This document shows positions 9,879 to 20,469 of a DNA stretch of 45,625 nucleotides, piece by piece. The DNA is from Lentinus brumalis (lineage: Eukaryota > Basidiomycota > Agaricomycetes > Polyporales > Polyporaceae): contig MARA01000087.1 in the NCBI GenBank assembly GCA_001792895.1, positions 1-45,625 of the forward strand, written 5' to 3'. The position numbers and the translations under genes were made by a program. Position 1 is the stretch's first letter. The number at the start of each line of letters is the position of its first letter. The notes under the pieces were generated by a model that worked only from the letters and a program-made list of their open reading frames with translations, ran no database searches and was not told the DNA's origin.

Positions 9879-12800
9879 GTGCGCCGTTACAAACCGGTTG
9901 CCCGGAAGGTCAAACCCGTTCCAACGACAATGCCTGACCTTTCGGCGCAAGCTTTCAAACCTCTTGAGATCCCTGAGACGAAGCCGCTCCCGTTCACTCC
10001 TCCAACCTTAGATTCACTGCCTTTTGACGATCGCCTGACCCACGAACGCCTCGATATCATCCTTGCCACGATTCCAGAGGGTTTCCTCTCCTCAGATGAA
10101 ATCAATCTCATCGCGTTCGTGATCCTCGAACGTCGTCTCGCTGTGGCGTTCACCGACCACGAACGCGGCATCTTCAGCCGCTTGTGGTTCCCTGATTATA
10201 AGATTCCGGTCATTGAACATGTGCCTTGGCAGCAGGCTCCCATTCCGATTCCCTTCGCCTCTCGCTCTCGCGTTACAGATATCCTCAACAATGCTTTCAC
10301 TTCAGGGAAATATGAGCCCGGATGTTCCTCTTACCGTTCGAGGGTCTTCCCGGTTGCTAAGAAGAATCCCGGAGACTTGCGACTCGTACACGACCTTCAA
10401 CAGCTCAACAGCATTACCATCCGTGACGCGATGCTCCCACCGCGTCCGGATGACTTTGCTGAGAGCTTTGCAGGCCATGTCATTTATGGTGTCGCGGACC
10501 TGTTCTCCGGCTACGACGCTCGTACCCTCGACATTTCGTCTCGCGATCTGACAACGTTCCAGTGCATGGACATTTCCGCGCGTTGTACGGTCCTCCCGCA
10601 GGGTGCAACGAACGCTGTGGCGGACTTCGTGCGGTGCACGAAGCACATGCTTGCACGGGAGATCCCTAAGCATGCAGACGTGTTCCTAGACGACTGCGGA
10701 ATGAAAGGTCCCCGGACTGATTACAACGACGAACCGATCCCGGGCAATCCGCTTATTCGTAGATTTGTCTACGAGTATGCGGGTACGCTCGACCGAGTCC
10801 TCCTCACTTGCATCACCGCTGGCGCTACAGTATCAGGATACAAGTTTCTCCCGGCAGTACCCCGTGTCGCCCTCATTGGCTCCGAAGCTGACCGGAACGG
10901 ATGGTGGCTATCGAAAGGCGTGGTCACGAAGGTCGAACGCTTTCCGTACCCAGAAAACGTTACGGAGGTCCGAGCATTCCTTGGGATCGCTGGAGTGGCT
11001 CGCAAGTGGATCCTGGGCTTCTCTTTGATCGCTAAACCTCTCACGGAGCTCTGTAGGCATTCCGACGATCCCTTCTCCTTCTCGGACGCTGCCAGGTCCG
11101 CTGTCGACGAGCTCAAACGCCGCATCACATCTGCCCCTGTACTACGCTCAGTCGACTATGAGTTAGCTCTTACCATCCACCCTCCCCTGTCTGGGCAACC
11201 CGAAGGTCTAATAGTCGTCGGCGTGGACTCCTCCTACAACGGTGCTGGCTGGGTCCTGTTCCAATATCATGGCTCGGATCGTCATCCCGCGCGTTTCGGC
11301 TCCTGCACCTTCTCGGCAACCGAATCCCGCTATTCTCAACCCAAATGCGAGCTCTACGGCGTCTTCCGTGCCTTGAAGGAACTCCGGCACCGCATCTGGG
11401 GTGTTCACTTCCGTCTCGAGGTGGACGCTAAATCTCTGGAACAGATGATTCGCGAACCAGACTTGCCCAACGCCCCCATGACTCGCTGGGTGTCGTATCT
11501 ACAGCTCTTCGACTTCACCCTAGTACACATTCCCGCAGAGAAGGGCCGCGCACAGGATGCTCTCTCACGCCGCCCCCGACAGCCGGACGACTCAGACGAA
11601 TCAGACGGAGAAGAGCACCTGCTGGAGATCTTCGGGCGACAAGCTACTTATACTCCGTCTCCCTGGTCTCTCACCATCGCCGCTCTTCATCTCGACATGC
11701 GCGTATCCACGACTTCCTGGGGTCGCGACCTCCCTTCCGCTCCACTCCAATCACCTCCTGCGCTCGTTCATGAAGGTGCCTTCGCCCTCGCACACGACTT
11801 CTGCGACTTGCGCGAGCCCACGGCTTCGATGCTCCGTTCCCGGCTCACCGCTTTCTACTGCACAGGCTTCCAACGTCGCCACCTCTCTCGGGAAGGCGTC
11901 CGCGAGTTTCTACTCGGCGACGAGCTCGTGACTCTCGCATTCACAGATTCCTTCGCAGACGGCCTGGATTCTCAGCATGAGTATTCCCGCGACCCGTGCG
12001 CTCCGCCCGCTTGGTCCGGGTCCGGCGCCTCCACGCTGATGTCTACAGGTCCGTGGTGGCTCCCTTCCATCCCGTCACCATTTCCAGGCCCCAGCGGTAC
12101 TTCAGTGCCGCCCGCGTACAGTTCGTTCGCGGTCCTCGCGCAGCAACCATCGTCAACCGCGGTCCCAGCACCCCTCCATGAGCACGACATCCCACAGGTA
12201 GAACCCAACTGGCCTGCGATCATCACCTATCTCGAACACGGCACTCTACCTCGGGACCTCCCCGCCAACTCCGTTCGACAGTTTCGTCAATTCGCATCAC
12301 GCTTCTTCGTTCTAGAAGGCCGCCTGTGGCGCGACCAGCGAAATCGGACTCCTCAGCTCGTGGTCCTCGATCCCGCTCGTCGTCTAGAAATTCTGGCGCA
12401 AGTGCACGACACAACCGGACACCGCGGCCGCGACACGACCTACCTCGCCGTCCGCGATCGCTACTGGTGGCCCAACCTCTACCGACAGGCGCACTGGTTT
12501 GTGGCCTCGTGCCAGGGCTGCCAGTTCCATTCACGGTATCGTTCAGTTCCACCCCTCACTCGTTCGCTGTGCCCCTTCGTGCTTCGCCGCGTCCATGTTG
12601 ACACGATTCACATGCCGGACAAGGCGTATCTCCTTCATGCTTCGTGCGCCACGTCGCAATGGCCCGAGGCCCGGTATTCTAAGACGAACACGTCCGACGT
12701 GTGGGCGCGCTTCCTGTTTGAGGATGTAATCTGCCGATTTGGCTGCATCCCTGTACTCGTCTGCGACAACGGCAGCGAGTTCAAGGGTGCAGCCAGAGAG

Positions 12801-13733
12801 CTTCTGCGCCGTTATCAAATCGCGGTCGTGATTACGTCCCCTTACAACGCGAAAGCTAATGGCATCGCGGAGCGCCACGGACAAACACTTGGCCGCGCAA
12901 TCATCCGTCTGTGTCCCCCAGGCAAGCCTACCGCTTGGAGGCGCTACCTTCACGCGGGACTTCTCGCAGTTCGGACAACCGTCTCTCGCGCGACGGGATA
13001 CACCCCGTACTTCCTTCTATATGGCATGCACTGCCTCTTCCCTTTCGACCTCGCTGATCGCACTTGGTACACTCTCGACTGGGATAAAGTTACGAGCACA
13101 GAGGATCTGCTCACGCTGCGCATCGCGCAATTGGCTCGTCATGACGACGACATCGCAGTCGCTCGTACCAACCTCGACGCGTCGCGTCAGCGCGCAGTTG
13201 ACGACTTCAACCGTCGACATCACGACCGCCTTCGTGCGAAAGAATTCGAACCGGGTACTTGGGTACTCCTTCACGAGACGTGGCTGGATGCGCAGCAGGG
13301 CAATAAGGGTGCCCTTCGTTGGGCCGGCCCGTATGTCGTTGCAATGCGCTACCCGAACGGCTCCTACCGTCTGCGCGAGCTCGACGGCTCACTCATGAAG
13401 TCCAGCGCCCCTGGTAGTCGCCTGCGTCTTTTCTATTTCCGTGAATCTCACCAAACACCTGTTACGCGCTTCGCTCGTTTCCTGACCGCCGCTGAAGCTT
13501 TCATTTGGGACGAGGAGGATCTAGGTCACTTTCAAGACACCTGCAACCTCGTCTCCACCAGCCTGGCTATGGCATACGATGACGACGCATTCCTCGACAC
13601 CTTCACCTACCCTGTCCCCGCTCCCGGACTCGAACGCTTCCCTCAACGACTCCGCGTCTCGGAAGAATACCACACCAACGTGTCAGAACTGCGCGCGACC
13701 CAATCGTCGCTGCTCTCTGTGACCACCCGCTGA
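9879..13733 (+). CDS. pol: Retrotransposon Pol: reverse transcriptase, RNase H, integrase
   Basis: 1,284 residues from the ATG at 9879; the frame is open back to 9726, just after an in-frame TGA. Reverse transcriptase spans about residues 150-370, with the catalytic FLDD at 269-272. RNase H is at about 445-570, with VGVDSSYNGAG, KCELYG and EVDAKS holding the acidic residues. The integrase zinc finger HHCC is at about 840-880, and its catalytic core has Asp near 905 (HVDTIH), DNGSEFKG near 962 and Glu in GIAERHGQ near 996. A GPYVV motif (GPY/F type) lies near 1149. No chromodomain is seen after it. The frame is intact, so the element may still be active if Pol is expressed. How Pol is translated is unclear: neither a simple -1 nor +1 shift from the gag frame reaches it directly. 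Confidence 0.93.
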   Translation: MRRYKPVARKVKPVPTTMPDLSAQAFKPLEIPETKPLPFTPPTLDSLPFDDRLTHERLDIILATIPEGFLSSDEINLIAFVILERRLAVAFTDHERGIFSRLWFPDYKIPVIEHVPWQQAPIPIPFASRSRVTDILNNAFTSGKYEPGCSSYRSRVFPVAKKNPGDLRLVHDLQQLNSITIRDAMLPPRPDDFAESFAGHVIYGVADLFSGYDARTLDISSRDLTTFQCMDISARCTVLPQGATNAVADFVRCTKHMLAREIPKHADVFLDDCGMKGPRTDYNDEPIPGNPLIRRFVYEYAGTLDRVLLTCITAGATVSGYKFLPAVPRVALIGSEADRNGWWLSKGVVTKVERFPYPENVTEVRAFLGIAGVARKWILGFSLIAKPLTELCRHSDDPFSFSDAARSAVDELKRRITSAPVLRSVDYELALTIHPPLSGQPEGLIVVGVDSSYNGAGWVLFQYHGSDRHPARFGSCTFSATESRYSQPKCELYGVFRALKELRHRIWGVHFRLEVDAKSLEQMIREPDLPNAPMTRWVSYLQLFDFTLVHIPAEKGRAQDALSRRPRQPDDSDESDGEEHLLEIFGRQATYTPSPWSLTIAALHLDMRVSTTSWGRDLPSAPLQSPPALVHEGAFALAHDFCDLREPTASMLRSRLTAFYCTGFQRRHLSREGVREFLLGDELVTLAFTDSFADGLDSQHEYSRDPCAPPAWSGSGASTLMSTGPWWLPSIPSPFPGPSGTSVPPAYSSFAVLAQQPSSTAVPAPLHEHDIPQVEPNWPAIITYLEHGTLPRDLPANSVRQFRQFASRFFVLEGRLWRDQRNRTPQLVVLDPARRLEILAQVHDTTGHRGRDTTYLAVRDRYWWPNLYRQAHWFVASCQGCQFHSRYRSVPPLTRSLCPFVLRRVHVDTIHMPDKAYLLHASCATSQWPEARYSKTNTSDVWARFLFEDVICRFGCIPVLVCDNGSEFKGAARELLRRYQIAVVITSPYNAKANGIAERHGQTLGRAIIRLCPPGKPTAWRRYLHAGLLAVRTTVSRATGYTPYFLLYGMHCLFPFDLADRTWYTLDWDKVTSTEDLLTLRIAQLARHDDDIAVARTNLDASRQRAVDDFNRRHHDRLRAKEFEPGTWVLLHETWLDAQQGNKGALRWAGPYVVAMRYPNGSYRLRELDGSLMKSSAPGSRLRLFYFRESHQTPVTRFARFLTAAEAFIWDEEDLGHFQDTCNLVSTSLAMAYDDDAFLDTFTYPVPAPGLERFPQRLRVSEEYHTNVSELRATQSSLLSVTTR

Positions 13734-13849
13734 GTTTCTCTCCCCGTTCTGGCGCATTTCCCCGTTGTGTTTCCTTGTTCCTTCATATTTCTTTGCCTAT
13801 CCTTCCTTCAGTCCCGATCTCGAGGTCGAGATCATATGTCTGCCCCACT

Positions 13850-14664
13850 TGTAGAAGAGATTCACGCTGACATCTATGAGACACTTAGCTTATGCAGGTC
13901 AGGCAACACGAGCCTTACAAGACAAGAACGCGTCGGCAAGCACGCGTCACAGAAGCCTCGACATCGCCATGCCCAAGACCCGAACGGCGTCGGCAGGTCT
14001 GGAGGGTCTGGACGCGTTCTGCATCGTACGCTCCCCGTTCATGTCTTCTGCTCGCTACCTAGTTCGCTTCCGCTTTCGTCTCCTCCCTCCACTTTCGTCT
14101 CCTCCGCTTTCTTGTTCTCGCTTTTCACCACTCTCCTCTCCCCTCTCTTGATATCACGGCGAGTGTCTGGGCTTAATGACTCGGTCAGCGACGGAGACGG
14201 TAGGCAGCAGACTGCGACGTTCTGTTCACCAGCGGCTGAGGGCGGCAGTCGCACGCGTCTTGGTGGCAGTCCGATCGTATGTCTCGCCGAGTAATTCCTC
14301 CGTCAGCGAGCCGAAGAGTGACGCTCCCACATTCCCGTGGACGATTCTGTTTCCGTGATGGGCATTCTAGCTATACTTCCTTCTCGATTGTCGCGCAGTG
14401 ATGTGGTGGGGCCCCGGCCTAGAGCACGGCTCGTGGGGCGCCCTCAGATGTATATGTACCGCAGAGCTACAGGCTCGGAATCCAGTTTTCCCCCACCCTC
14501 TAGCCTCAGTTCGTCTCTCCGTCGTTCGCCGCCCGTCCCTCGTAGCCCCGCAGCCCGTATCCCCGTCGCATTCCCTGTCCCTCGACTCGTCTTCCCGCTC
14601 GACGTCAAGCCGAAGGCGGACCAGCGACAGCTAGACAAGCCACGCAAGACCCGTTACTTCCACA
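13850..14664 (+). repeat. 3' LTR, 815 bp
   Basis: Same length and, by comparison of translated frames and raw lines, same sequence as the 5' LTR. The bases before it (GATCATATGTCTGCCCCACT) are not a clear polypurine tract; CGAGGTCGAG lies about 20 bp upstream. It is followed directly by the CCGT duplication and host exon. Confidence 0.93.
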
Positions 14665-14819
14665 CCGTTTGCGGGTGCTGGGACCTGGCTCGCCCTGCGG
14701 GATGTCGTCCAAGTCGTCGACCGTGCCGCCGAAGATGGTCTCGAAGGTGGAGTCGCGCGTGGCCTCCCCGTCGATGTCCATCCCCGTGTGGTCCAGGCGG
14801 GGCGAGTACCGGTCCCACT

Positions 14820-15080
14820 CGTGCATCTGGAACTCGCCGCCGCCCTGCTGCTGCTCGTCGGCGGTCTCGTCGGTGCCCTCAGGCTGCCGCGCACCGCCCG
14901 CGGTGTCGTCCGCGCCGCCGCCCTGCTGCTGCTCGTCGGCGGTCTCGTCGGTGCCCTCAGGCTGCCGCGCGCCGCCCGCGGTCTCGTCCGCGCCGCCGCC
15001 CTGCTGCTGCTTGTCGGCGGTCTCGTCCGCGCCGCCGCCCTGCTGCTGCTTGTCGGCAGTGTTGTCGGCGCCGTCGCCCT
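14820..15080 (-). repeat. Tandem repeat in the last exon of the SNF2-like gene, copy A
   Basis: A 78-bp unit encodes a 26-residue repeat of the type DETADEQQQGGGAD plus DTAGGARQPEGT. Two fairly complete units are followed by shortened units with DETADKQQQGGGA. Copy number and unit composition differ in copy B (40095-40370), as expected for a slippage-prone coding minisatellite. The encoded tail is acidic and Gln/Gly-rich. Confidence 0.75.
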
Positions 15081-16329
15081 GCGGCGGGGCGCCCGCGGTT
15101 TGGGACTCGCCGCCCTGCGTCTGGCCATCGGTCGGGGCTACGGTCTGAGGCGGGGGGCCTCGTCATCGCTCGTCGGGACCGTGGCGGGTGTCTTGGGGGC
15201 CTTGCGCCCGCGCCCGCGCCCGCCCTTGCTGGGGGAGTTGCTAGGACCAGCGGCCGTCACGGTCTTCTTGGCGGACAGGGCGGTCGCCGATTTACGGGGG
15301 CCCTGGCCCTGCCCTTGCCCTTGCTTGCGCGAGTGGCAGTCTCCGGGACGGGGTTCTCCTCGTCCTCGGTCTCGGGCTCATCGGGCACCACCTCTTCCTC
15401 GACGATGTCCTGCAATCCCGAGGGTAGCATCGGGAGGACGAGCTTCTCTGTAGACCTAGTCAGCACAGTCAACAAACCATAGCAAAAAAACTTACTCATG
15501 TTGTCCGACGTCTCCAAGAACGCCATGAGGATCTGCGCCTTCGTGAACGACAGGATGTTCAAGAAGATGTCCGTCAGCGTCTTGAGGATCATGCGGTAGA
15601 CGATGACGTCCTTCGTCTGGGGAAGGCGCCAAACGCGGCCGACGAGTTGAGCGTCCTCCTGGCGGGACCAAGTGTTGTCCTGCACTAGCATTAGCAGCCG
15701 CAGACGGTCGGCGAACGCAGAGCTTACCAAGATGATGAGGATGTTGGCCTCCGCAATATTGAGGCCAGTGAGGCCGACGTTGGACAAGATCAGGACTCGC
15801 GGTCCCTCCCTGCCGGCCTTCTTGAACGCGATGAGGTCCGTGTTGCGCGCCGTCATCGATTTCTTGCCGTTGATCTCCACGCAGCTGATGCCGTAGAACG
15901 ACAGGACCTAGAAGTGTGTCAGCACATTTATAAGCGAAAACAAAGCGGGGACTCACCTTTTTGATCAGGTAATTGTTCGAGGGGAAGGCGACATAGATGA
16001 CGACCTTGTCAGGGGGGAGTTAGGGCCACGCGGCTTGGCGATCCAGTCCGTGGTGGGCACCAGCATGTCCTGCATGTACATGTCGGGGTCGCGCTGGTAG
16101 TCTGAGCGGGGAAGCTCAGAGTCCTCCAAAACGTCGGACACCTGGAAGTTGGGGTTGACGACCAGGGGCGGGCGGTTGTCTTGCTCGAGGTGGTACTTGA
16201 GCAGCCGCAAGATCGAGTTCAACTTCGTGAGGGCTGGAACTTGTAGTCCTCCAGGTTCGCAGGCAGGTAGGCATCGTTATCGGCGAGCCTCCAGTGCGTG
16301 TGCGTGCGGCGAAACTTGACGTAGAAACT

Positions 16330-16796
16330 CTGGGGGAGAATCAGTACTCGCGAAACAATCTCCAAGCGAGGGTGTGGTCGTCCTGGACGACCGTGCGCGC
16401 AAGGGCTCGCGCGGCGACCAAGCGCCCGCATTGGCCTCCACACACGAGTGGTCGTCCTGGACGACCATGCGCGCAGGGGCTCGCGCGGCGACCAAGCGCC
16501 CGCATTGGCCTCCACACACGAGTGGTCGTCCTGGACGACCATGCGCGCAGGGGCTCGCGCGGCGACCAAGCGCCCGCATTGGCCTCCACACACGAGTGGT
16601 CGTCCTGGACGACCATGCGCGCAGGGACTCGCGCGGCGACCAAGCGCCCGCGTTGGCCTCCACATGAGTGGTCGTCTTGGACGACCATGCGCGAGGGGTC
16701 GCGCGATGAAAAAGCGCTCAGAGGGGTGCCCCCACGCATGGTCGTCCTGGACGACCAGCTGCGAGACTGTAGTCAGTGATGGAAAAGAAAACTCAC
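16330..16796 (-). repeat. Intron 7 of the SNF2-like gene, filled with a 74-bp palindrome array, copy A
   Basis: The minus-strand donor GTGAGT at 16796 and acceptor CCCCCAG at 16330 flank 467 nt, nine times longer than the other introns. It holds about five units of roughly 74 bp. Each has TGGTCGTCCTGGACGACCA (16451, 16525 and 16599, with one-base variants at 16376 and 16671), then TGCGCGCAGGGGCTCGCGCGG and GCGCCCGCATTGGCCTCCACACACGAG. A last palindrome is at 16739-16757. The array is kept in copy B. Confidence 0.85.
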
Positions 16797-19411
16797 ATGG
16801 CCAAAGTTCTTGGCGACCGTCGGCAATGTCGAACCGTACTCATCGACGGTCGCCTGCGCGTGCTCCTCCAAGACGGTGGCCTCTCGCGGGAACGGCTCGA
16901 GGGTGAGGACGACCTCGTTGTACTTGTCGAGGCCAGAGATGGCATTGCCCTGCCAGTCGACCGAGTGGATCGTTCGTCGGATGACGTGGGGGGAGAAGAC
17001 CGCGCGCAACCCGGAGACAAGCCCCGTGAAACTCTGGAGCTGCGCCTTCTTCTCTGGCAGGTCGACCTTGGACTCGCTGACCGATTGCACGAAGTTGTCG
17101 GTCTCCCGGAGCTTCTGGAACTCCTTCGTGGCCTTGCGGTTCGCCGCCAAGATCTCCGTCCTCATCTCGGCCTCCCAGGTGGGGTCGTCGGTCCCCTTGA
17201 TGTCGAGGATCTGGCCGAGATGCCAGACATCCTGGAAGAATTGTTAGTGGATGAATTCCCCGGCGTGGCCGACTACTCACCAGCGGACTGTTGACGATCG
17301 GGGTCGCGGTCATCCCGACCGCCCCAAACGCGCGCAGGCGCAGACCTTTCAACGCAGCCGACCACTTGGTGACGTTGCGGTACTGCCCGATCTCGTCGAT
17401 GACGAGCAGGCCATAGTCGTGCGTGTAGGCAGTGACCGCCCGGGACGCCTCCGTCACGCCTGTGTCGACCGGGGGCAGATCGAAGCTCGTCCCGAAGCCG
17501 GACGAGTAGAAGTGCAGCCCGTCGCTCGTCACAGCCTAGTAACTCGCGTCAGTACGCACTATGCAGCGGCGTGGACGGACAGGGACTCACCGTGATCGTC
17601 GCGAGGATGATCTTGTCGCTGAGCTTGAGGTCGCCCCGCGGCGTCATGATCGTGTCCCACACGATCTTGCGCGGGCCCTCCCGGAAGTTGAGCTGGTACG
17701 GGATGAGGTCGAACGACCCCCACCGCAGGAAGCGATGAATCTCGCCCTCCCATTGCTCCTTCAAGCAGGTGGGGACGACGATCATGTGGGGCGGTCGGGG
17801 AGGTTCCCATCCGGCGTCTTGCAATTGTACTTTGCTGTGCAAGGGGATCAGCGCATGGGGTTAAACATACTGCTTTGAAACTCACCGAACGCCCCAGGGA
17901 AGCGTCCGTGCTTCTCGCGGTGCCGCCGGAAGAGCTGATACAGGGCTATCACCATCAGCACCTGCATCGTCTTGCCAATCCCGACGTCGTCCAACAGCAA
18001 GACGGGGACCCCATCTCGGATGACGCGGAGCATCATCCCAAGTGCGCCGACCCACTGATGCCAGCGCGGAGCGATCGGGTGCCCCTTGTCGGTCTTGCAG
18101 AAGGCCTGCCACTCCTTGGTCCACGGATCGACGATGCCGTTGCGGTCCTCGACCTCGTTGAACGTCGGCAGCCTTTGCGCGTCGCCAAGGCCGAGCTGGG
18201 CCATCACCTCCTCGGGCGGCATGTGCTGGAAGTCCTCCACGCCGGACTCCCATTCGAACTCGTCGTCGCACTCCGGCATGGCGAGCTCCTCGGGCTCCTC
18301 GTCGGCGTCGGCCATGACGGCAAGTGCGCGGTCGATGTCCTCAGCAACGACGGACACGGTCGCACTATCCGCGAGGCGCTTCAAAGCCCTCCGCAGATTG
18401 GCCGGGATGGCTGCAAAATGTTGTCAACGCGGTACACGGCAACGGCGATCAGACTCACTGGTTGTGCCTTCGGCCTCCTTGCGCTTGAGCATGACGTTCT
18501 TGACATCGGTCAGAACGGCTTCCCAGTGCTTGAGCTTCGCCACCGACTCGTCGTCCGCGAACTTCTTGAGCCGCTTGACGGCTTGCTCGACCTTGCCGAC
18601 ATATCTCTTGAGATCGCCGACGGAGAGCGACTCGTTGGCGGTGTCGAGTTCTTGATGTAGGTTAGCAGCTGTGTGACCTGGCAACTACAATCACTTACCC
18701 TTGAACATGTCATGGAGCTCCGTCTCCGCCTTGTCCGAGTTCAAGCGCGTGCGATTCCACGCACGGGCCTGCTTCTGCCACTCCGCAACGATCCGCCCCG
18801 TGACGATCGGCGCGAGGCGGGGGTCGAGAATCTTCATGGGCCCCTCCACGGCGTCGGGACCGAACATCGCAACAGCAGCGCCGGTGCTACAGCGCTCGAC
18901 AACCGGGCAACTATCAGTCAGCAGGAACTGTGACCGATGTTAGTACCTTCGCTACGTGGATACACCCGATCGCTTACCTTGGTGTGCCGGCGCATGGACC
19001 GCATGAACTCAAAGCCCTCGAATCCTCCCGCCGCCATGGACTCGGCGACCGCCTTCGCCATACCCCATGCAGCATACTTCTTGCGCGCCCAAGTCTTGAA
19101 CGCTTCCCGGCCTACCGTGTACTGGTCTTGCTTGAGCCGCATGAACTTCAACCGGGGGCCCGGGCCTGATATTCGCCCGTACGCTGCGATGAAGCTGCGC
19201 GCGTGCTCGTACTTGTCCGCGGGAAAGTCGATGGTCGCCGGGTTGCAGTTGACAGAGAACGGCACGACGGGGAACCCGTGGCGAGCATTGAAGACGGGCC
19301 ACGCCCAGACGTCAGCGGTGTCGATGATGAGCTTCGCAACTACGTTGGAGACGTCTTCTGAGGGCATGGTGGGCGGGAATGGATGTATGCGGTCGTTCGC
19401 CGCCAGCGCGC

Positions 19412-19422
19412 ATCCTTTATAC
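19412..19422 (-). promoter_or_regulatory. TATA box of SNF2-like gene, copy A
   Basis: TATAAAGG on the minus strand (19421-19414), about 47 bp upstream of the ATG at 19367. The match to consensus and the short leader resemble the promoter of the neighbouring unknown-function gene. Confidence 0.6.
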
Positions 19423-19439
19423 AACTCTGGCGCACCCCA

Positions 19440-20400
19440 GAATCAGCCGACGAGTCCTCAAAAAATTTCCTTGCAGGGTTCCGTGGCGGGCAATCCCCTC
19501 AGCCCGACGGAGTTCACCTCATGTCAACCTCAATCAGGTAAATTCGATCACTCGACTTGACCGATCAGACTTCTTTGATCGGCCCTCGGCACTACCCTCT
19601 ATGCACCCTGCATGCCTATTTGGTTAAAAGGTTATCTTCACCAGATCTGTCACACGCTGCCGATCATTCTCTATGCAACCTTGGGTAAAAAGGTTAACTT
19701 CACCGGATCTGGCATACGATGCCGATCATTGGACGTCACCAGCTCGTGAGTGCTTCTTGCACCAGTTGTCTGCCACGAGTTTTGGTCGTCCCGGACGACC
19801 ATACGTGCAGGCGGTCCCGACGCGGACGCGCCCAGACGGTAGGCACCGAACGCTGGTCGTCCAGGACGACCATGCGCGCAGGCGGTCCCTACTAAGTTGG
19901 GCATCGAAGACGGTCTGCAGTGGCCACCATGAACCCTGCGACTATGGACACCGTTCAACTCTTCCGCGGAGACACGATCATCGTTCGGTATGTTCTTATA
20001 TACTCTCTTTAAGGTCGCCCGCAACAACCTCCGCGTCAAGCTCGGTGACATGGTTAACGTTCACGCTTGCCTGGACATCAAGTACGGCAAGGCTGATAGA
20101 CGCTGACTCGGGCGCACGCTCGGCGTTGGTCGTCCAGGACGACCATGCGCGCAGGTGGTCCGGAGGCTGGTAGACGCCGCCTTTGGCGTGCACTCAGGGG
20201 TGGTCGTCCAGGACGACCATGCGTGCAGGCAGTCCCAGCACGCATAGGCGCCGAGATAGGAGTGCACCCAGCGGTGGTCGTCCAGGACGACCATGCGCGC
20301 AGGCGGTCCCGACACGCACAGACGTCGAGAGGGGGTCCACCCCCGGTGGTCGTCCAGGACGACTACCACTGGCTCTCCTTCGGCTGAGAGGTCTGCACAG
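19440..20400. repeat. Spacer upstream of SNF2-like gene with a palindrome array, copy A
   Basis: 19540-19740 holds a diverged direct repeat (GGTTAAAAGGTTATCTTCACC / GGTAAAAAGGTTAACTTCACC, then CCGATCATT). Palindromes lie at 19783 (centre C), 19854, 20128, 20203 and 20277 (centre A), with an incomplete one at 20346. Several are followed by ATGCGCGCAGGCGGTCC, the same 3' flank as in the intron array. A short frame near 19930-20110 has no recognisable content. No gene is supported. Confidence 0.75.
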
Positions 20401-20469
20401 GCCAACAGTAACACGACGAGTGCGAATAGTGACTAATCTGCCAACCATTGCTGAACTGGCCAACCTTCA

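Larger units (their letters stand above)
5711..14664 (+). mobile_element. Ty3/gypsy LTR retrotransposon, complete, 8,954 bp
   Basis: Two 815-bp LTRs begin TGTAGAAGAG and end CTTCCACA, enclosing gag-protease and pol frames in the order protease, RT, RNase H, integrase, which is the Ty3/gypsy order. The host sequence CCGT is duplicated on both sides (5707-5710 and 14665-14668), and copy B (39923-39926) holds the undisturbed single CCGT. Because the next host base and the first LTR base are both T, the duplication could also be scored as 5 bp. Translations of the two LTRs agree throughout, so insertion looks recent and later than the 11.3-kb duplication. Confidence 0.95.
14665..19367 (-). pseudogene. 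SNF2-like helicase ATPase gene, copy A, interrupted
   Basis: Eleven exons on the minus strand from ATG 19367: 19367-18978, 18927-18699, 18650-18459, 18410-17886, 17834-17591, 17535-17281, 17231-16797, 16329-15957, 15907-15728, 15679-15496 and 15447-14665 (last codons at 5710-5488). Introns are 48-55 nt except one of 467 nt. Motifs in order: DDVGIGKTMQ (Walker A, exon 4), VIDEIGQ (motif II, exon 6), GMTATPIVNSP (motif III), GLTGLNIAEAN (motif V) and QLVGRVWRLPQ (motif VI, exons 9-10). The order is that of SNF2-family DNA translocases. Relative to copy B it lacks one G at about 17788-17791 (exon 5), one near 16012-16017 and one near 16229 (exon 8), each shifting the frame, and the retrotransposon splits the last exon. 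Probably a pseudogene, unless the base losses are sequencing errors. Confidence 0.85.
14665..20329. repeat. Subtelomeric 11.3-kb unit, copy A, centromere-side part
   Basis: Direct repeat of about 39923-45625 with offsets of 25,294-25,297, the small shifts coming from one- to few-base indels. Copy A contains one repeat of the ATPase C-tail arranged differently from copy B. The homology is still running when the window ends, so the true end of the unit lies beyond it. Confidence 0.93.

Noticed and set aside
16219..16779. Plus- and minus-strand frames over the intron 7 array
   Set aside because: They are made of 74-bp repeat units, and the minus-strand splice sites at 16796 and 16330 are strong.
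16840..17532. 230-codon minus-strand frame treated as one exon
   Set aside because: It reads through a GTGAGT...CCAG intron (17280-17232) in the wrong frame; the spliced frame keeps a coherent SNF2-like sequence.
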